DNA of 64,000 nucleotides from Janthinobacterium psychrotolerans (GTDB lineage: Bacteria; Pseudomonadota; Gammaproteobacteria; Burkholderiales; Burkholderiaceae_D): positions 1 through 64,000 of the forward strand of contig NZ_LOCQ01000052.1 in the NCBI RefSeq assembly GCF_001677885.1, in the 5' to 3' direction. The notes beneath the pieces are model-generated. The model did no database searches. It saw only the letters and a program-made list of their open reading frames with translations, and was not told the origin of the DNA. The position numbers and the translations under genes were made by a program. Positions 26,140-34,745 of the stretch are shown here, piece by piece (within the stretch, counting starts at the first letter, position 1; each line of letters begins with the position of its first letter).

Positions 26140-26151
26140 AAGGAGGCAAAA

Positions 26152-27069
26152 GTGCTCGATTGGGACAATGTACGGGTCTTCCTGGAGCTCACGCGCAGCG
26201 CCGGTCTGGTCGACGCGGCGAAAAAACTGGGCATCGATCACTCGACCGTCTCGCGCCGCATGCGCAAGTTCGAGGAACAGGTGGGCACCCAGCTGTTCGA
26301 CCGCAATTACGTCGGCTACCAGCTGACGCCCGAAGGCCATCGGTTGATGGACTATGCGGAAACCATGGAAAGCACGGTGTTTGCCGCCACCGAGGAATTG
26401 GGCGAGCACAACCGCTTGTTGTCGGGCCAGGTCAGGCTGGGCGCCACCGAGGGCTTTGGCGCGGTGGTGCTGGCGCCGCACCTGGCGCACTTTTGCGGCC
26501 GCCACCCGCATATCAGCGTCGACCTGATCGCCGTGCCGCGCTTCGTCAGCCTGTCCAAGCGCGAGGCCGACGTGGCCATTTCCATCGAGCGCCCGCTGTC
26601 CGGCCCCTACGTGGTGACGAAACTGTCGGACTACCGCTTGAAGCTGTACGCCACGCCGGCCTACCTGGCGCGCCATGACCCCATCACCAGCGTGGACCAG
26701 CTGGCGCAGCATCCCATCATCGGCTATGTGGACGACCTGGTGTTCAGCGCCGAGCTGCGCTATATGGACCATGTGGCGCCCGAGTCCAGGCGCACGTTTC
26801 GCAGCACCAGCGTGATCGCCCAATACCACGCGGCGCGCGCGGGCCAGGCGCTGGCCATCCTGCCGTGTTTTGTTGCCCAGCAGTCCAGCGAACTGGTGCC
26901 CGTGCTCGACGGCCAGATCGACCTGCAGCGGTCTTTCTGGATGGTCTCGCCAAGCGAACGGCGCAATATTGCGCGGGTGCGGGCGTTATGGAATTATCTG
27001 CGCGAAGTGATCGAACTGAACCACGGCTATCTGATGGGCGAGTCGTCCGCGCCCCGGTGGCTGCCATAA
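26152..27069 (+). CDS. LysR-family transcriptional regulator
   Basis: 305 residues. N-terminal winged HTH: DWDNVRVFLELTRSAGLVDAA, KKLGIDHSTVSRRMRKFEEQ; then the linker helix and a substrate-binding domain (GQVRLGATEGFGAVVLAPHL, HPHISVDLIAVPRFVSL). The true start is probably GTG at 26152: AAGGAGG ends 5 nt before it, whereas the ATG at 26134 would place that Shine-Dalgarno inside the gene. It is divergent from the ABC binding protein and likely controls it together with mmsA and mmsB; the ligand is unknown. Confidence 0.93.
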   Translation: MLDWDNVRVFLELTRSAGLVDAAKKLGIDHSTVSRRMRKFEEQVGTQLFDRNYVGYQLTPEGHRLMDYAETMESTVFAATEELGEHNRLLSGQVRLGATEGFGAVVLAPHLAHFCGRHPHISVDLIAVPRFVSLSKREADVAISIERPLSGPYVVTKLSDYRLKLYATPAYLARHDPITSVDQLAQHPIIGYVDDLVFSAELRYMDHVAPESRRTFRSTSVIAQYHAARAGQALAILPCFVAQQSSELVPVLDGQIDLQRSFWMVSPSERRNIARVRALWNYLREVIELNHGYLMGESSAPRWLP

Positions 27070-27090
27070 TAACCAAGCAAGGAGAACTCG

Positions 27091-27621
27091 ATGCTGATGG
27101 AGGCAAGCAAGGCGGTACTGGTGATCGTCGACCTGCAGGGGCGCTTGATGCCGGCGATCCACGATGGCGAGGCGGTGCTGGCGCAGAACGTGCGGCTGGC
27201 GAAAATTGCGCAGTTGCTGGAGATTCCCGTGATTGGTAGCGAGCAGAACAGCGGCAAGCTGGGCCCCAACGCGCTTGAAATTGCCGCGCTGTGCCAAAAC
27301 ACCCTGCAGAAAACCCATTTCGGCGCCTGCGAGGATGGCCTGACCGACATCTTGCCGCCCGGCCGCACGCAAATCGTCGTTACCGGCTGCGAGGCCCATG
27401 TCTGCATGCTGCAAACGGCGATCGGGCTCCTGGAGCGCGATTACGAGGTGATCATCGCCATCGACGCCGTCGGCTCGCGCCTGCCGTCGAGCCGCGATGC
27501 GGCATTAAGCCGCCTGGCAACCCTGGGCGCGCAGCTGCTGACGGTGGAAATGCTGGCCTTCGAATGGCTGCGCGACTGCCGCCATCCGCGCTTTCGCGAG
27601 GTGCTGGCACTGATTAAATAG
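27091..27621 (+). CDS. Isochorismatase-family cysteine hydrolase
   Basis: 176 residues, compact alpha/beta fold. The catalytic triad is visible as D14 (VIVDLQGRLM), K74 (LQKTHFGAC) and C105 (GCEAHVCMLQTAIGLL), with the usual non-proline cis-peptide region before the cysteine. Family members hydrolyse isochorismate, nicotinamide, biuret or related amides; short single-domain ones like this (YcaC/nicotinamidase-like) are of uncertain substrate. It starts 21 bp after the LysR gene with AAGGAG upstream and is probably co-transcribed with it. Confidence 0.9.
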   Translation: MLMEASKAVLVIVDLQGRLMPAIHDGEAVLAQNVRLAKIAQLLEIPVIGSEQNSGKLGPNALEIAALCQNTLQKTHFGACEDGLTDILPPGRTQIVVTGCEAHVCMLQTAIGLLERDYEVIIAIDAVGSRLPSSRDAALSRLATLGAQLLTVEMLAFEWLRDCRHPRFREVLALIK

Positions 27622-27660
27622 CAGCCAGGCCTGGCATCAAGCGCTTCAAGCTCCCGGCCG

Positions 27661-28839
27661 TCAGAAATAGCGCACCCAGGCCTGCGTCGAGCTGCGCTTG
27701 TAGTGGGCAAACGCGCGGCAGGGCCAGTACAGCACCGGCATCAGCGCCAGCGCGATCAGCCACACCTGCCACACATGCTCGACGCCATAGCGGTCGCCGT
27801 GGTTGATGCCGAGCACGGCCGTCAGGGTCCTGCTGATAATCAGCAGCAAATACAGGTGCAGCAGATAATAAAACATCGGCGCGCCGCCAAACGTGGCGCA
27901 GGCGCGCACGAACCAGTTGTCCAGGGTTTCCAGCCAGGCCATGCCCAGCATGCCGAAGCCCAGGGTGAACAGCACGAAGTCCAGCGAAGGCGGGTATTTT
28001 GTGAAGTTCAGGAAGCTCATCACCGTCTGCACGGCGCTGTCACCGGCCACCCATGGCTGGTGTTCACCGTACAGATTCAAGCCGCGCAGCACCGCCAGCG
28101 ACAGCAGGGCGCCGCCGCCCAGCGCCAGCAGCCAGCGGCGCCGTGCTTGCGGTGTACAGCTGCGGGCATACAGGGGGCCGGCCGCATAGCCGAGCAGGAT
28201 CACGCCTATCCATGGCAGCAGCGGATAGCTGGCCTTGATCTTCATGGCGCCGTCGGCCACCAGGTAGCCGCGCTGCAGCAGCACCGTCAGCAGATAGTAG
28301 CCGAGCGTGCCCTCCTCCGCATGCAGCCAGGTCAGCAGATGCTGGCCGGCGATCATCGCCACGCCCAGCGCCACCAGCCACTTCAGGGGCAGCCGGTGCA
28401 GCACGGCCAGCGCCATCATCGACAGGCCGATCACCCAGATCACCTGCAGATACAGGATCGCCGGCGTCAACGTGCCCATCCAGGCGAAATTGACGAAGAC
28501 CACTTCCAGCACCACCAGCAGCAGGCCGCGCTTGAACAGGAAACCGGTGGCGCTGCGCGGCCCTGCCGCCGGATGCGCATACAGCCAGGCCGACAGGCCG
28601 GTCAGGAAGACAAACATCGGCGCGCAGAAATGCGCGGCCGTGCGCGTAAAAAACAGCGCCGGTTCGACGATGGAGATGTCCATCGGATCGCTGACCTGGT
28701 GATGCATGAAGAAGGTTTCGCGCACATGGTCGAACAACATGATCAGCATGACCAGGCCGCGCATCACGTCGATGACAGCGATGCGGGCGCGCAGGGTGGC
28801 GGGCGAGGCGTTGGCAGGGCTCAAGGTTATGCTCGTCAT
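27661..28839 (-). CDS. DUF1624 integral membrane protein (putative acyltransferase type)
   Basis: 392 residues with about 10 membrane segments. The N-terminal block RIAVIDVMRGLVMLIMLFDHVRETFF is characteristic of DUF1624/heparan-alpha-glucosaminide N-acetyltransferase-like proteins, where a conserved DxxRG and His in the first helix are thought to be part of the active site. The C-terminus reads GGAPMFYYLLHLYLLLII. The substrate is unknown. It starts 3 bp after the TonB-dependent receptor stop, so it is co-transcribed with it and could act on the same siderophore or on surface glycans. Confidence 0.8.
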   Translation of the reverse strand: MTSITLSPANASPATLRARIAVIDVMRGLVMLIMLFDHVRETFFMHHQVSDPMDISIVEPALFFTRTAAHFCAPMFVFLTGLSAWLYAHPAAGPRSATGFLFKRGLLLVVLEVVFVNFAWMGTLTPAILYLQVIWVIGLSMMALAVLHRLPLKWLVALGVAMIAGQHLLTWLHAEEGTLGYYLLTVLLQRGYLVADGAMKIKASYPLLPWIGVILLGYAAGPLYARSCTPQARRRWLLALGGGALLSLAVLRGLNLYGEHQPWVAGDSAVQTVMSFLNFTKYPPSLDFVLFTLGFGMLGMAWLETLDNWFVRACATFGGAPMFYYLLHLYLLLIISRTLTAVLGINHGDRYGVEHVWQVWLIALALMPVLYWPCRAFAHYKRSSTQAWVRYF

Positions 28840-28842
28840 CGG

Positions 28843-30972
28843 TTAAAAACGGTAATGGGCATTCAGTGTCACGGTCCGCTCCGCCCCCGGCGCCACCCAC
28901 AGCTGGCTGTAGGAACTGGCATAGTAGCTGCGATTGAACAGGTTTTCCACATTCAGCGCCAGGCGCAGTTTCGGCGTCGGCGAATACGAAGCGAGCAGCT
29001 TGGCGGTGGTGTAGGCCGGCAAGGTGAATTTGCTGCTGACGGCCACGTCGCCCAAACGCTCGCCCACGTATTGCAGGCCGCCACCAAAGCTGGCCGTGCC
29101 CGTGCCCAGGCTGAACTGCTGGGTGGCGACCAGATTGGCGCTGTGGCGCGCCACGTTGGCGAAACGGCTGCCGGTGACGATGGTGTTGTCGCCGCGCGTG
29201 ACGGTCGCGTCCGTATAGGCATAGGCGCCCGAGACGCGCAAGCCGCGCGCCAGTTCGCCCGACACATCGAGCTCCAGGCCCCGGCTGCCCACTTCGCCGG
29301 CGGCGACGGCAAAGTCGGTATTGAGCGGATTGACGGTCAGCACATTGCGCTTGCTGATATCGTAGACGGCCACGGTGCCGGTCAGCTTGCCCGTTTCCAG
29401 TTTCGCGCCGACCTCATACGAGCGGCTCTGCTCGGCCGGGAAGGCCTGGTTATTGATGCTGATGCCGCTGTTCGGGCGGAAACCCTTGGCCGCGCTGGCA
29501 TACAGCGACCAGGCCTTCGACGGCTGGTAGACCAGGCCCACGCGCGGGCTGGTGGCCGACAGCGACTGATTGTTGCTCACGTTCAGGCGGTTGTTCGTCA
29601 CCTCCTGGTCATAGCTGTCGTGGCGCACGCCGACCAGCGCTTTCCACTGCGCACCGAGGTCGATCTGGTCCTGCGCATACAGGCCGTGCGCCTTCTGCCC
29701 TTCCTGGGTGTCGATCGACAGCGCCAGCGGATCAGCCACGCCGCCATACACGGGGGCAAAAATATCGATGGCGTAGGCGTTGCCGGCGGAAGGATTGCGG
29801 CGCAGCTGCACCCGGTGGTCGTCGAAATGGTAGGCGTCCACACCCAGCAGCACCTCATGCCTGATCGTCCCCGTAGTCAACTTGCCGACCAGCTCGATGC
29901 GGCCCGACACATCGGTCGAGGAAAAATCGCGGTGGCGGCGCTGGCGGCGCAGGGTGCGCCCGTCGGCCAGCAGATTGTTCGCTTCGCTCGAATAACCCGT
30001 CAGTTCGCTGTCGCGATAGGACAGCCCGGCCTGCAATATCCACTGGTCGGACAAATCATGGTGGATGAACAGCTGCTGGCCCAGCGACTTGACCGTCATC
30101 GGGCCGTCATTCGGTTCGCCGAGGAAGCGCGACACGGGCACCGCGCCGAGCTTGCCATTGACGGCCAGCACGCCCCGGTCGAACGGCGTGCGCTGGCGCA
30201 CGGCTTCGATTTCATAGGACACGGTGGTACGGTCGCCCAGCAGCCAGATGAATGAGGGCGAGAACAGGCTGCGCTCGACCGTCAGGGTGTCGCGGAAGCT
30301 GTCGCCCTTTTCATGCGCGGCGTTCAGGCGATAGGCAAAATTGTCGCTCAGGGGGCCGGTCAGGTCGACGGCGGCACGCTTCATGTTGAAGCTGCCCAGC
30401 GAAAAGTCGGCATTGTACTCGGGCACGAATTTGGGCTTCTTGGTGGTGATATTGACGGTGCCGCCCGGCTCGCCCCGGCCATACAGGGCCGACGCCGGCC
30501 CCTTGAGCACTTCCACGTTCTGCGTATTGGCCGCATCGCGCATGCCGTTGTAGCCGCGGCTGGAACTGAAACCGTTGACCATATAGTCGGAACCGAAATT
30601 CGGGTCGCCTGTAAAGCCGCGCATGGCGTAGCTGTCCCACAGGCCGCCCAGCGGGCTTTGCTTGGCGATACCGCTGGACAATTCCAGCGCGCCGGCCAGG
30701 CTGGTCACGCCCGCGTCGCGCAGCAAATCGCCGGTCAGCACGCGCACGCTTTGCGGCAAATCCATCAGCAGCGCGTCGGTCTTGGTGGCGCCGGTGGCCG
30801 ACAGGCTGCGGTAATGCTGGCGCTCGCCTTTCACGTTGACCACCCCGGGCATATGGCTGTGGCCGCTGGTATCGGTGTCAAGGTCGGCATAGGGCACGGG
30901 ATCGGCGGCAAACACCAGAGGGCTGGCGGCGGCCAGGAGCAAGGCGGCGGGATGGCGTAAAAGGCGGGGCAT
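28843..30972 (-). CDS. TonB-dependent siderophore receptor
   Basis: About 709 residues. A signal peptide (MPRLLRHPAALLLAAASPLVFAA) is followed by the plug domain (MDLPQSVRVLTGDLLRDAG, YAMRGFTGDPNFGSDYMVNG, NVEVLKGPASALYGRGEPGG, TVNITTKKP) and a 22-strand barrel ending YRF. The SQSV/ALYGRGEPGG signature is that of ferric hydroxamate/catecholate-type receptors (FhuA/FpvA group); there is no N-terminal signalling domain. The start at 30972 has AGGAAC upstream. A Fur-box-like sequence lies at 31020-31039. The adjacent membrane protein gene is probably co-expressed. The exact siderophore is not predictable. Confidence 0.93.
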   Translation of the reverse strand: MPRLLRHPAALLLAAASPLVFAADPVPYADLDTDTSGHSHMPGVVNVKGERQHYRSLSATGATKTDALLMDLPQSVRVLTGDLLRDAGVTSLAGALELSSGIAKQSPLGGLWDSYAMRGFTGDPNFGSDYMVNGFSSSRGYNGMRDAANTQNVEVLKGPASALYGRGEPGGTVNITTKKPKFVPEYNADFSLGSFNMKRAAVDLTGPLSDNFAYRLNAAHEKGDSFRDTLTVERSLFSPSFIWLLGDRTTVSYEIEAVRQRTPFDRGVLAVNGKLGAVPVSRFLGEPNDGPMTVKSLGQQLFIHHDLSDQWILQAGLSYRDSELTGYSSEANNLLADGRTLRRQRRHRDFSSTDVSGRIELVGKLTTGTIRHEVLLGVDAYHFDDHRVQLRRNPSAGNAYAIDIFAPVYGGVADPLALSIDTQEGQKAHGLYAQDQIDLGAQWKALVGVRHDSYDQEVTNNRLNVSNNQSLSATSPRVGLVYQPSKAWSLYASAAKGFRPNSGISINNQAFPAEQSRSYEVGAKLETGKLTGTVAVYDISKRNVLTVNPLNTDFAVAAGEVGSRGLELDVSGELARGLRVSGAYAYTDATVTRGDNTIVTGSRFANVARHSANLVATQQFSLGTGTASFGGGLQYVGERLGDVAVSSKFTLPAYTTAKLLASYSPTPKLRLALNVENLFNRSYYASSYSQLWVAPGAERTVTLNAHYRF

Positions 30973-31019
30973 GGGGTTCCTGAAAGCGAGACAAGTAAAT
31001 GCAATAGTCTTGCATTGTA

Positions 31020-31039
31020 ATTGATAATTGGTTCTCAAT
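31020..31039 (-). promoter_or_regulatory. Candidate Fur box upstream of the siderophore receptor
   Basis: Reading the minus strand, ATTGAGAACCAATTATCAAT is an imperfect inverted repeat (TTGAgAA/AATtATCAA) close to the Fur consensus of repeated GATAAT, about 50 bp upstream of the receptor start. Iron repression is expected for this receptor class. Confidence 0.5.
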
Positions 31040-31085
31040 AAAGGGCCATCCTCACTTTTTGCATCGCAGCACGCCGTACCACGCT

Positions 31086-32624
31086 TCAGAATTCGCGCGA
31101 CTGGTCGAACAGTTCGTGCAATTGCGCCACCCTGAGCGTCACCCTGCCCTGCGCCTGCCCTTGCTGCGCAAGCTGGTCCAGCACCTGGAACAGCACCGTG
31201 CCGATCTCGTCGCGCTCCTCGGTTTCAATCACGCTGCTGCGCCGCTCCATTTTATTGAACACCGCGACATACTCGCGCACTGCGGCACAAAGCAGCGCAT
31301 GCACGGCCTCGGCGTCCAGGGCCGCATCGATCGTACGCGTGGCCGCCAGCAGCGTTTTATACGCCTGCGCCGCTTTTTTGGCATACGCGGCCGGAATCTG
31401 TTGGCGTCCATCCCAGTCGCGGAAAGGGTTGTGCAGGTTTTCCGCCAGCCATTCGGGTTTGCGCGGCTGGCGTATCGCCAGGTCCAGCTCAGGCACCCCG
31501 CCATGCTTCGCGGTTTTCTTGTAGCGTGCCTTGATTTCCTTCGCGACGTCGGCCGGCACGCTGGTCATCCACAGCATGGACAGGTGCGGCAGCTGCTGCG
31601 GCATGGGAAACTGTTGCGGCGTAAAACCGAACATATCGTAGGTGGTGAAAGTCAGCAACTGCGGCAGCGCGGCGATGGCCTGCAGATTGGCCACCATGCC
31701 CGGCTGGCCCCAGATGCGCAATGCCGTGAGCCGTGGAAAGCGCCGCGCCACGGTATCGAGGTCGATCTCTTTCACAGTAGTCAGCGACAGGGCGCCGAGC
31801 TGGTCAAGACCGGCGAAAGCCGGCACAGCGCCGCTGCAGTGCAAGGTCAGTCCGCGTCCGCCGAGCGGGTGGTGAACCGCCAACTTCAGCGCTGGCGTGC
31901 CGTCCAGGGTGAGATCGTTCAAGTCGTCGTTCAGCTGCAGGCTGCGCAGCGCGGCAGGATCGACGATCAGTCGCCGCATGCGGGTCTGGCGCAGGTCGAG
32001 TTCGGCCACCTGCGCCGCCTGCCAGCTCAGCTCGGTGACAAAGGGATTGCCCTTGATAAAATCCAGCAGTGCCGGCGTACCGTGCCGGGTGTGGATGATG
32101 CTCAGACAAGGCAGCTGGTCCAGTTCGGACAAGTCATGAATGCCCTGCAGGATGCTGTCATCGATCTTGCTGGTGTCCTGGCGCAGCACGCGCCCACCCA
32201 CCGTGACCTCGACGTTGCGCGAGGCGGCCTTGAAACGGCGGCGCTTGTCCGCATCGATGGTGTTCCAGCGCCGTTGCAAATACAGGCTGTTGCCCGTCAC
32301 CCAGCCGCCGCCATAACTGTCGAGGCCGTCGATCACCAGCGGCGCGAGATTGCCCACCAGCGTGTAATTGGACGGCACGCTGGCGCCCAGCCAGCAATGA
32401 TCGACATGCGCGCCGCGGGAATAGAAGTCGCAGATCAGGGGCTTCATGGACGCGATCGCTTGCGCATCGGGCAAGGCGTCGCCGCTCCAGTCCAGTTCCA
32501 GTACGGCCGCCAGCTGCGCGCCCTTGCGGCCCCGGTCTTCTTTCAGCGCCGTTACCTGGCACGCCACGTACTGCCGCAGTTTTTCGCAATACACGCTGTA
32601 GATATCTCCGACACTTGCTGGCAC
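31086..32624 (-). CDS. Unknown protein, GDIYSV/LRR-like paralog A
   Basis: About 512 residues, no signal peptide or membrane segment. Three parts are visible: an N-terminal ~60-residue beta-rich block (VGDIYSVYCEKLRQYVACQV, then LAAVLELDWSGDALPDA); a middle of 24-28-residue leucine-rich units (LDQLGALSLTTVKEIDLDTV, FPRLTALRIWGQPGMVANLQ, ALPQLLTFTTYDMFGF); and a C-terminal helical block (AENLHNPFRDWDGRQQIPAA, KKAAQAYKTLLAATRTID). The N-terminal pattern resembles Imm26-like immunity domains, which is only an inference. The GTG at 32624 is chosen over the GTG at 32639: AAGGA lies 6 nt before it, and paralogs start at the same residue. It begins 15 bp after paralog B ends. Confidence 0.8.
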   Translation of the reverse strand: MPASVGDIYSVYCEKLRQYVACQVTALKEDRGRKGAQLAAVLELDWSGDALPDAQAIASMKPLICDFYSRGAHVDHCWLGASVPSNYTLVGNLAPLVIDGLDSYGGGWVTGNSLYLQRRWNTIDADKRRRFKAASRNVEVTVGGRVLRQDTSKIDDSILQGIHDLSELDQLPCLSIIHTRHGTPALLDFIKGNPFVTELSWQAAQVAELDLRQTRMRRLIVDPAALRSLQLNDDLNDLTLDGTPALKLAVHHPLGGRGLTLHCSGAVPAFAGLDQLGALSLTTVKEIDLDTVARRFPRLTALRIWGQPGMVANLQAIAALPQLLTFTTYDMFGFTPQQFPMPQQLPHLSMLWMTSVPADVAKEIKARYKKTAKHGGVPELDLAIRQPRKPEWLAENLHNPFRDWDGRQQIPAAYAKKAAQAYKTLLAATRTIDAALDAEAVHALLCAAVREYVAVFNKMERRSSVIETEERDEIGTVLFQVLDQLAQQGQAQGRVTLRVAQLHELFDQSREF

Positions 32625-32639
32625 AGGCTTTCCTTTCAC

Positions 32640-34142
32640 TTAAAATTCACGCAGGCGGTCGAACTGCGCCAGCAGGCCGTCCACGTCGGCGAGCTTGGTT
32701 CCCAGCGCGCGCAGGCATCCGGCCAGCACCGCATGGATTTCTTCGTTCTCCACCGTGCCGATGAGCTTGTTACGCGCGTCGAGCTGGTTGAAGCTCGTCA
32801 CATAGGCGGCGACCATGGCGGACAAGGCGGCCTGCACGGCCTCGGCGTCCATGCTGGCGTCGATGGCGCGCGTGGCAGATAACAGCGTTTTATAGGCGGT
32901 GGCCGCCTTTTTTGCCTGGGCGGTGGAAATCTGTTCGCGGCCATCCCAGTCGCGAAACGGATTGTGCAGGTTTTCGTCCAGCCATGCGGGTTTGCGCGGC
33001 TGGGTGACCGACAGGTCCAGGCCCTGCGCCGCCGCATTTTTATAGCTGTGCTTGACGGCCTGCGCCACGTCGAACGGCACGCTGCTGAGCCACAAGGTCG
33101 ACAAGCGTGGCAATTGTTGCGGTGACGGAAATTGCTCGGGCGTATAACCGAACAGGTCGTGCAGCGACAAGGTCTGCAACTGTGCCAGCCCGGCGATGGC
33201 GGACAGATTCGACACCATGCCGGGCTTGCCCTGCAGCTGCAAATACGTCAGATGCGGGAAGCGCCGCAGCACGCCGTCGAGGTCGATCTGCGTGAGCGCG
33301 GACAGCGACAGGCCGGCCAGGTGATCGAGGCCGGCGAATCCAGGCAAGCGCCCGGAACCATACACGACCAGCGCGCGCCCTTCCGCATCGCTGTGCAGCT
33401 GCAACTGCGGCGAAATTTCGCCGCGCAGTACCAGCACGCCAAGATCCCGGTTCAGCAGCACCTTGGCCAGTCCGCTCGCATCGATGCTGAGGCTGCCCAG
33501 GCAGCTGGCGCGCAGATCCAGCTCGGCCACCTGCGCAGAGCGCCACAGCAGTTCGGTGATGAATGGGTGGCCTTTGACAAAGTCGGCCAGGGCCTGCGTC
33601 CCGTGTTCCGTGTGGATATGCATCAGGCAAGGCAGTTGGTCGAGCTCGGCAAAATCCATGATCGACTGCAGCACCGTGTCATCGATGCGGCGGGTGTCCT
33701 GGCGCAGCACATGGCCGCCGACCGTCACCTTGACGTCGCCGGACGCCGCCTTGAAACGCTGGCGCCGGGTCAGGTCGATTTGCTCCCATGCGCGCTGTCG
33801 GTACAGGGTGTCGCCGGCATGCCAGTCGCCATGAGTGGTGGTGTCATCAAGCACCAGTGGCGCGATATTGCCTGCCAAAGTGTAAGCGGCCGGCACCTCG
33901 GCGCTGGCGTAGGCGTGATCATGTTTGCCGCGCCAGAAAAAGAAATCGGCCACCAACGGCCGCATGGCCCCCAGTTCGCTCGCCTGCGGCAAGGCGTCGC
34001 CGCTCCAGTCCAGTTGCAGCACGGCCGCCAGCTGCGCGCCCTTGCGCTCGCGGCTCTCCTTGAGCGCCGTCACCTGGCAGGCGACATACTGGCGCAGCCT
34101 GGTCGAATAAACGCTATAGATATCCCCAACGCGTGGCGGCAC
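32640..34142 (-). CDS. Unknown protein, GDIYSV/LRR-like paralog B
   Basis: About 500 residues, homologous end to end to A and C: N-terminal VGDIYSVYSTRLRQYVACQV and LAAVLQLDWSGDALPQA, LRR-like units (LDHLAGLSLSALTQIDLDGV, FPHLTYLQLQGKPGMVSNLS, AQLQTLSLHDLFGYTPEQFP), C-terminal DENLHNPFRDWDGREQISTA and AYKTLLSATRAIDASMDAEA. The start is GTG at 34142, with AAGGA six nt upstream; the TTG at 34157 would put that site inside the gene. It is first of the A/B tandem. Function is unknown; a cytoplasmic binding or immunity-type protein is a guess from repeat content and paralogy. Confidence 0.8.
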   Translation of the reverse strand: MPPRVGDIYSVYSTRLRQYVACQVTALKESRERKGAQLAAVLQLDWSGDALPQASELGAMRPLVADFFFWRGKHDHAYASAEVPAAYTLAGNIAPLVLDDTTTHGDWHAGDTLYRQRAWEQIDLTRRQRFKAASGDVKVTVGGHVLRQDTRRIDDTVLQSIMDFAELDQLPCLMHIHTEHGTQALADFVKGHPFITELLWRSAQVAELDLRASCLGSLSIDASGLAKVLLNRDLGVLVLRGEISPQLQLHSDAEGRALVVYGSGRLPGFAGLDHLAGLSLSALTQIDLDGVLRRFPHLTYLQLQGKPGMVSNLSAIAGLAQLQTLSLHDLFGYTPEQFPSPQQLPRLSTLWLSSVPFDVAQAVKHSYKNAAAQGLDLSVTQPRKPAWLDENLHNPFRDWDGREQISTAQAKKAATAYKTLLSATRAIDASMDAEAVQAALSAMVAAYVTSFNQLDARNKLIGTVENEEIHAVLAGCLRALGTKLADVDGLLAQFDRLREF

Positions 34143-34285
34143 GGCCTGTCCTTTCAAAGTTCATTCAGGAAAACCGTACTCTAGCAGGAGAGCAAGCTTG
34201 GGGCCTGCACCGCTGTAACAGGCGCACAGCGTTGTGGCCACGCCTGTCGTAGAATCGGCCATCGTTGAATCGAGAAGGAGTCGCA

Positions 34286-34732
34286 GTGAACACACGCACT
34301 ATCCCCACCCTCACCATGCTGGCCCTGACCCTGTCCTTGGGCGCCTCATCGCTTGCCTTGGCCAGCGCCGATACCTCGCCCAAACCGGGCGGCGTCTACC
34401 GGCTCAAGCCCGGCATCTACGTTGCCAACGGCAGCGACTGCGCCGCACCCGCCAACGCCGCCATCCGCCAGTACGATGGCAAGGGCTTGTCCACCGCCCA
34501 CACGCGCGCCTGCAAGGCCACCGTGCGCAGCCAGCAGCGTGGCGGCAGCTACACGGTAGACCAGTCCTGCATCGACGCCGGCGCCGGGCCGGCGCCGCGC
34601 GTGGTGCAGCGCCAGCAGATCGTGGTGCGGGACGCCTTGCACTTTACGCAAGTGATCAAGGGCGACCGCACCAGCTACCAATACTGCCCCGTGTACCAGT
34701 TGCCGGTGGATCTGCAAAAGGCCGTGCGCTAA
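34286..34732 (+). CDS. Small secreted protein with four cysteines
   Basis: About 148 residues. The start is GTG at 34286, preceded by GAAGGAG with a 5-nt gap; the TTG at 34265 is less likely. A signal peptide is evident (NTRTIPTLTMLALTLSLGAS then SLALASA). The mature ~120 residues contain four cysteines (SDC, RAC, QSC, QYC) likely forming two disulfides in the periplasm, and motifs GGVYRLKPGIYVANGSDC and VRDALHFTQVIKG. I do not recognise the family. It is convergent to the metallo-beta-lactamase gene (14 bp apart) and divergent from paralog B. Confidence 0.7.
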   Translation: MNTRTIPTLTMLALTLSLGASSLALASADTSPKPGGVYRLKPGIYVANGSDCAAPANAAIRQYDGKGLSTAHTRACKATVRSQQRGGSYTVDQSCIDAGAGPAPRVVQRQQIVVRDALHFTQVIKGDRTSYQYCPVYQLPVDLQKAVR

Positions 34733-34745
34733 CCAGCGCCCGGAA

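Noticed and set aside
27624..27635. GCCAGGCCTGGC palindrome after the isochorismatase gene
   Set aside because: Short perfect dyad without T-run; not a convincing terminator and not listed as one.
27703..30255. 850-codon plus-strand open frame over the DUF1624 and TonB genes
   Set aside because: Antisense to two recognised genes, low-complexity translation; not coding.
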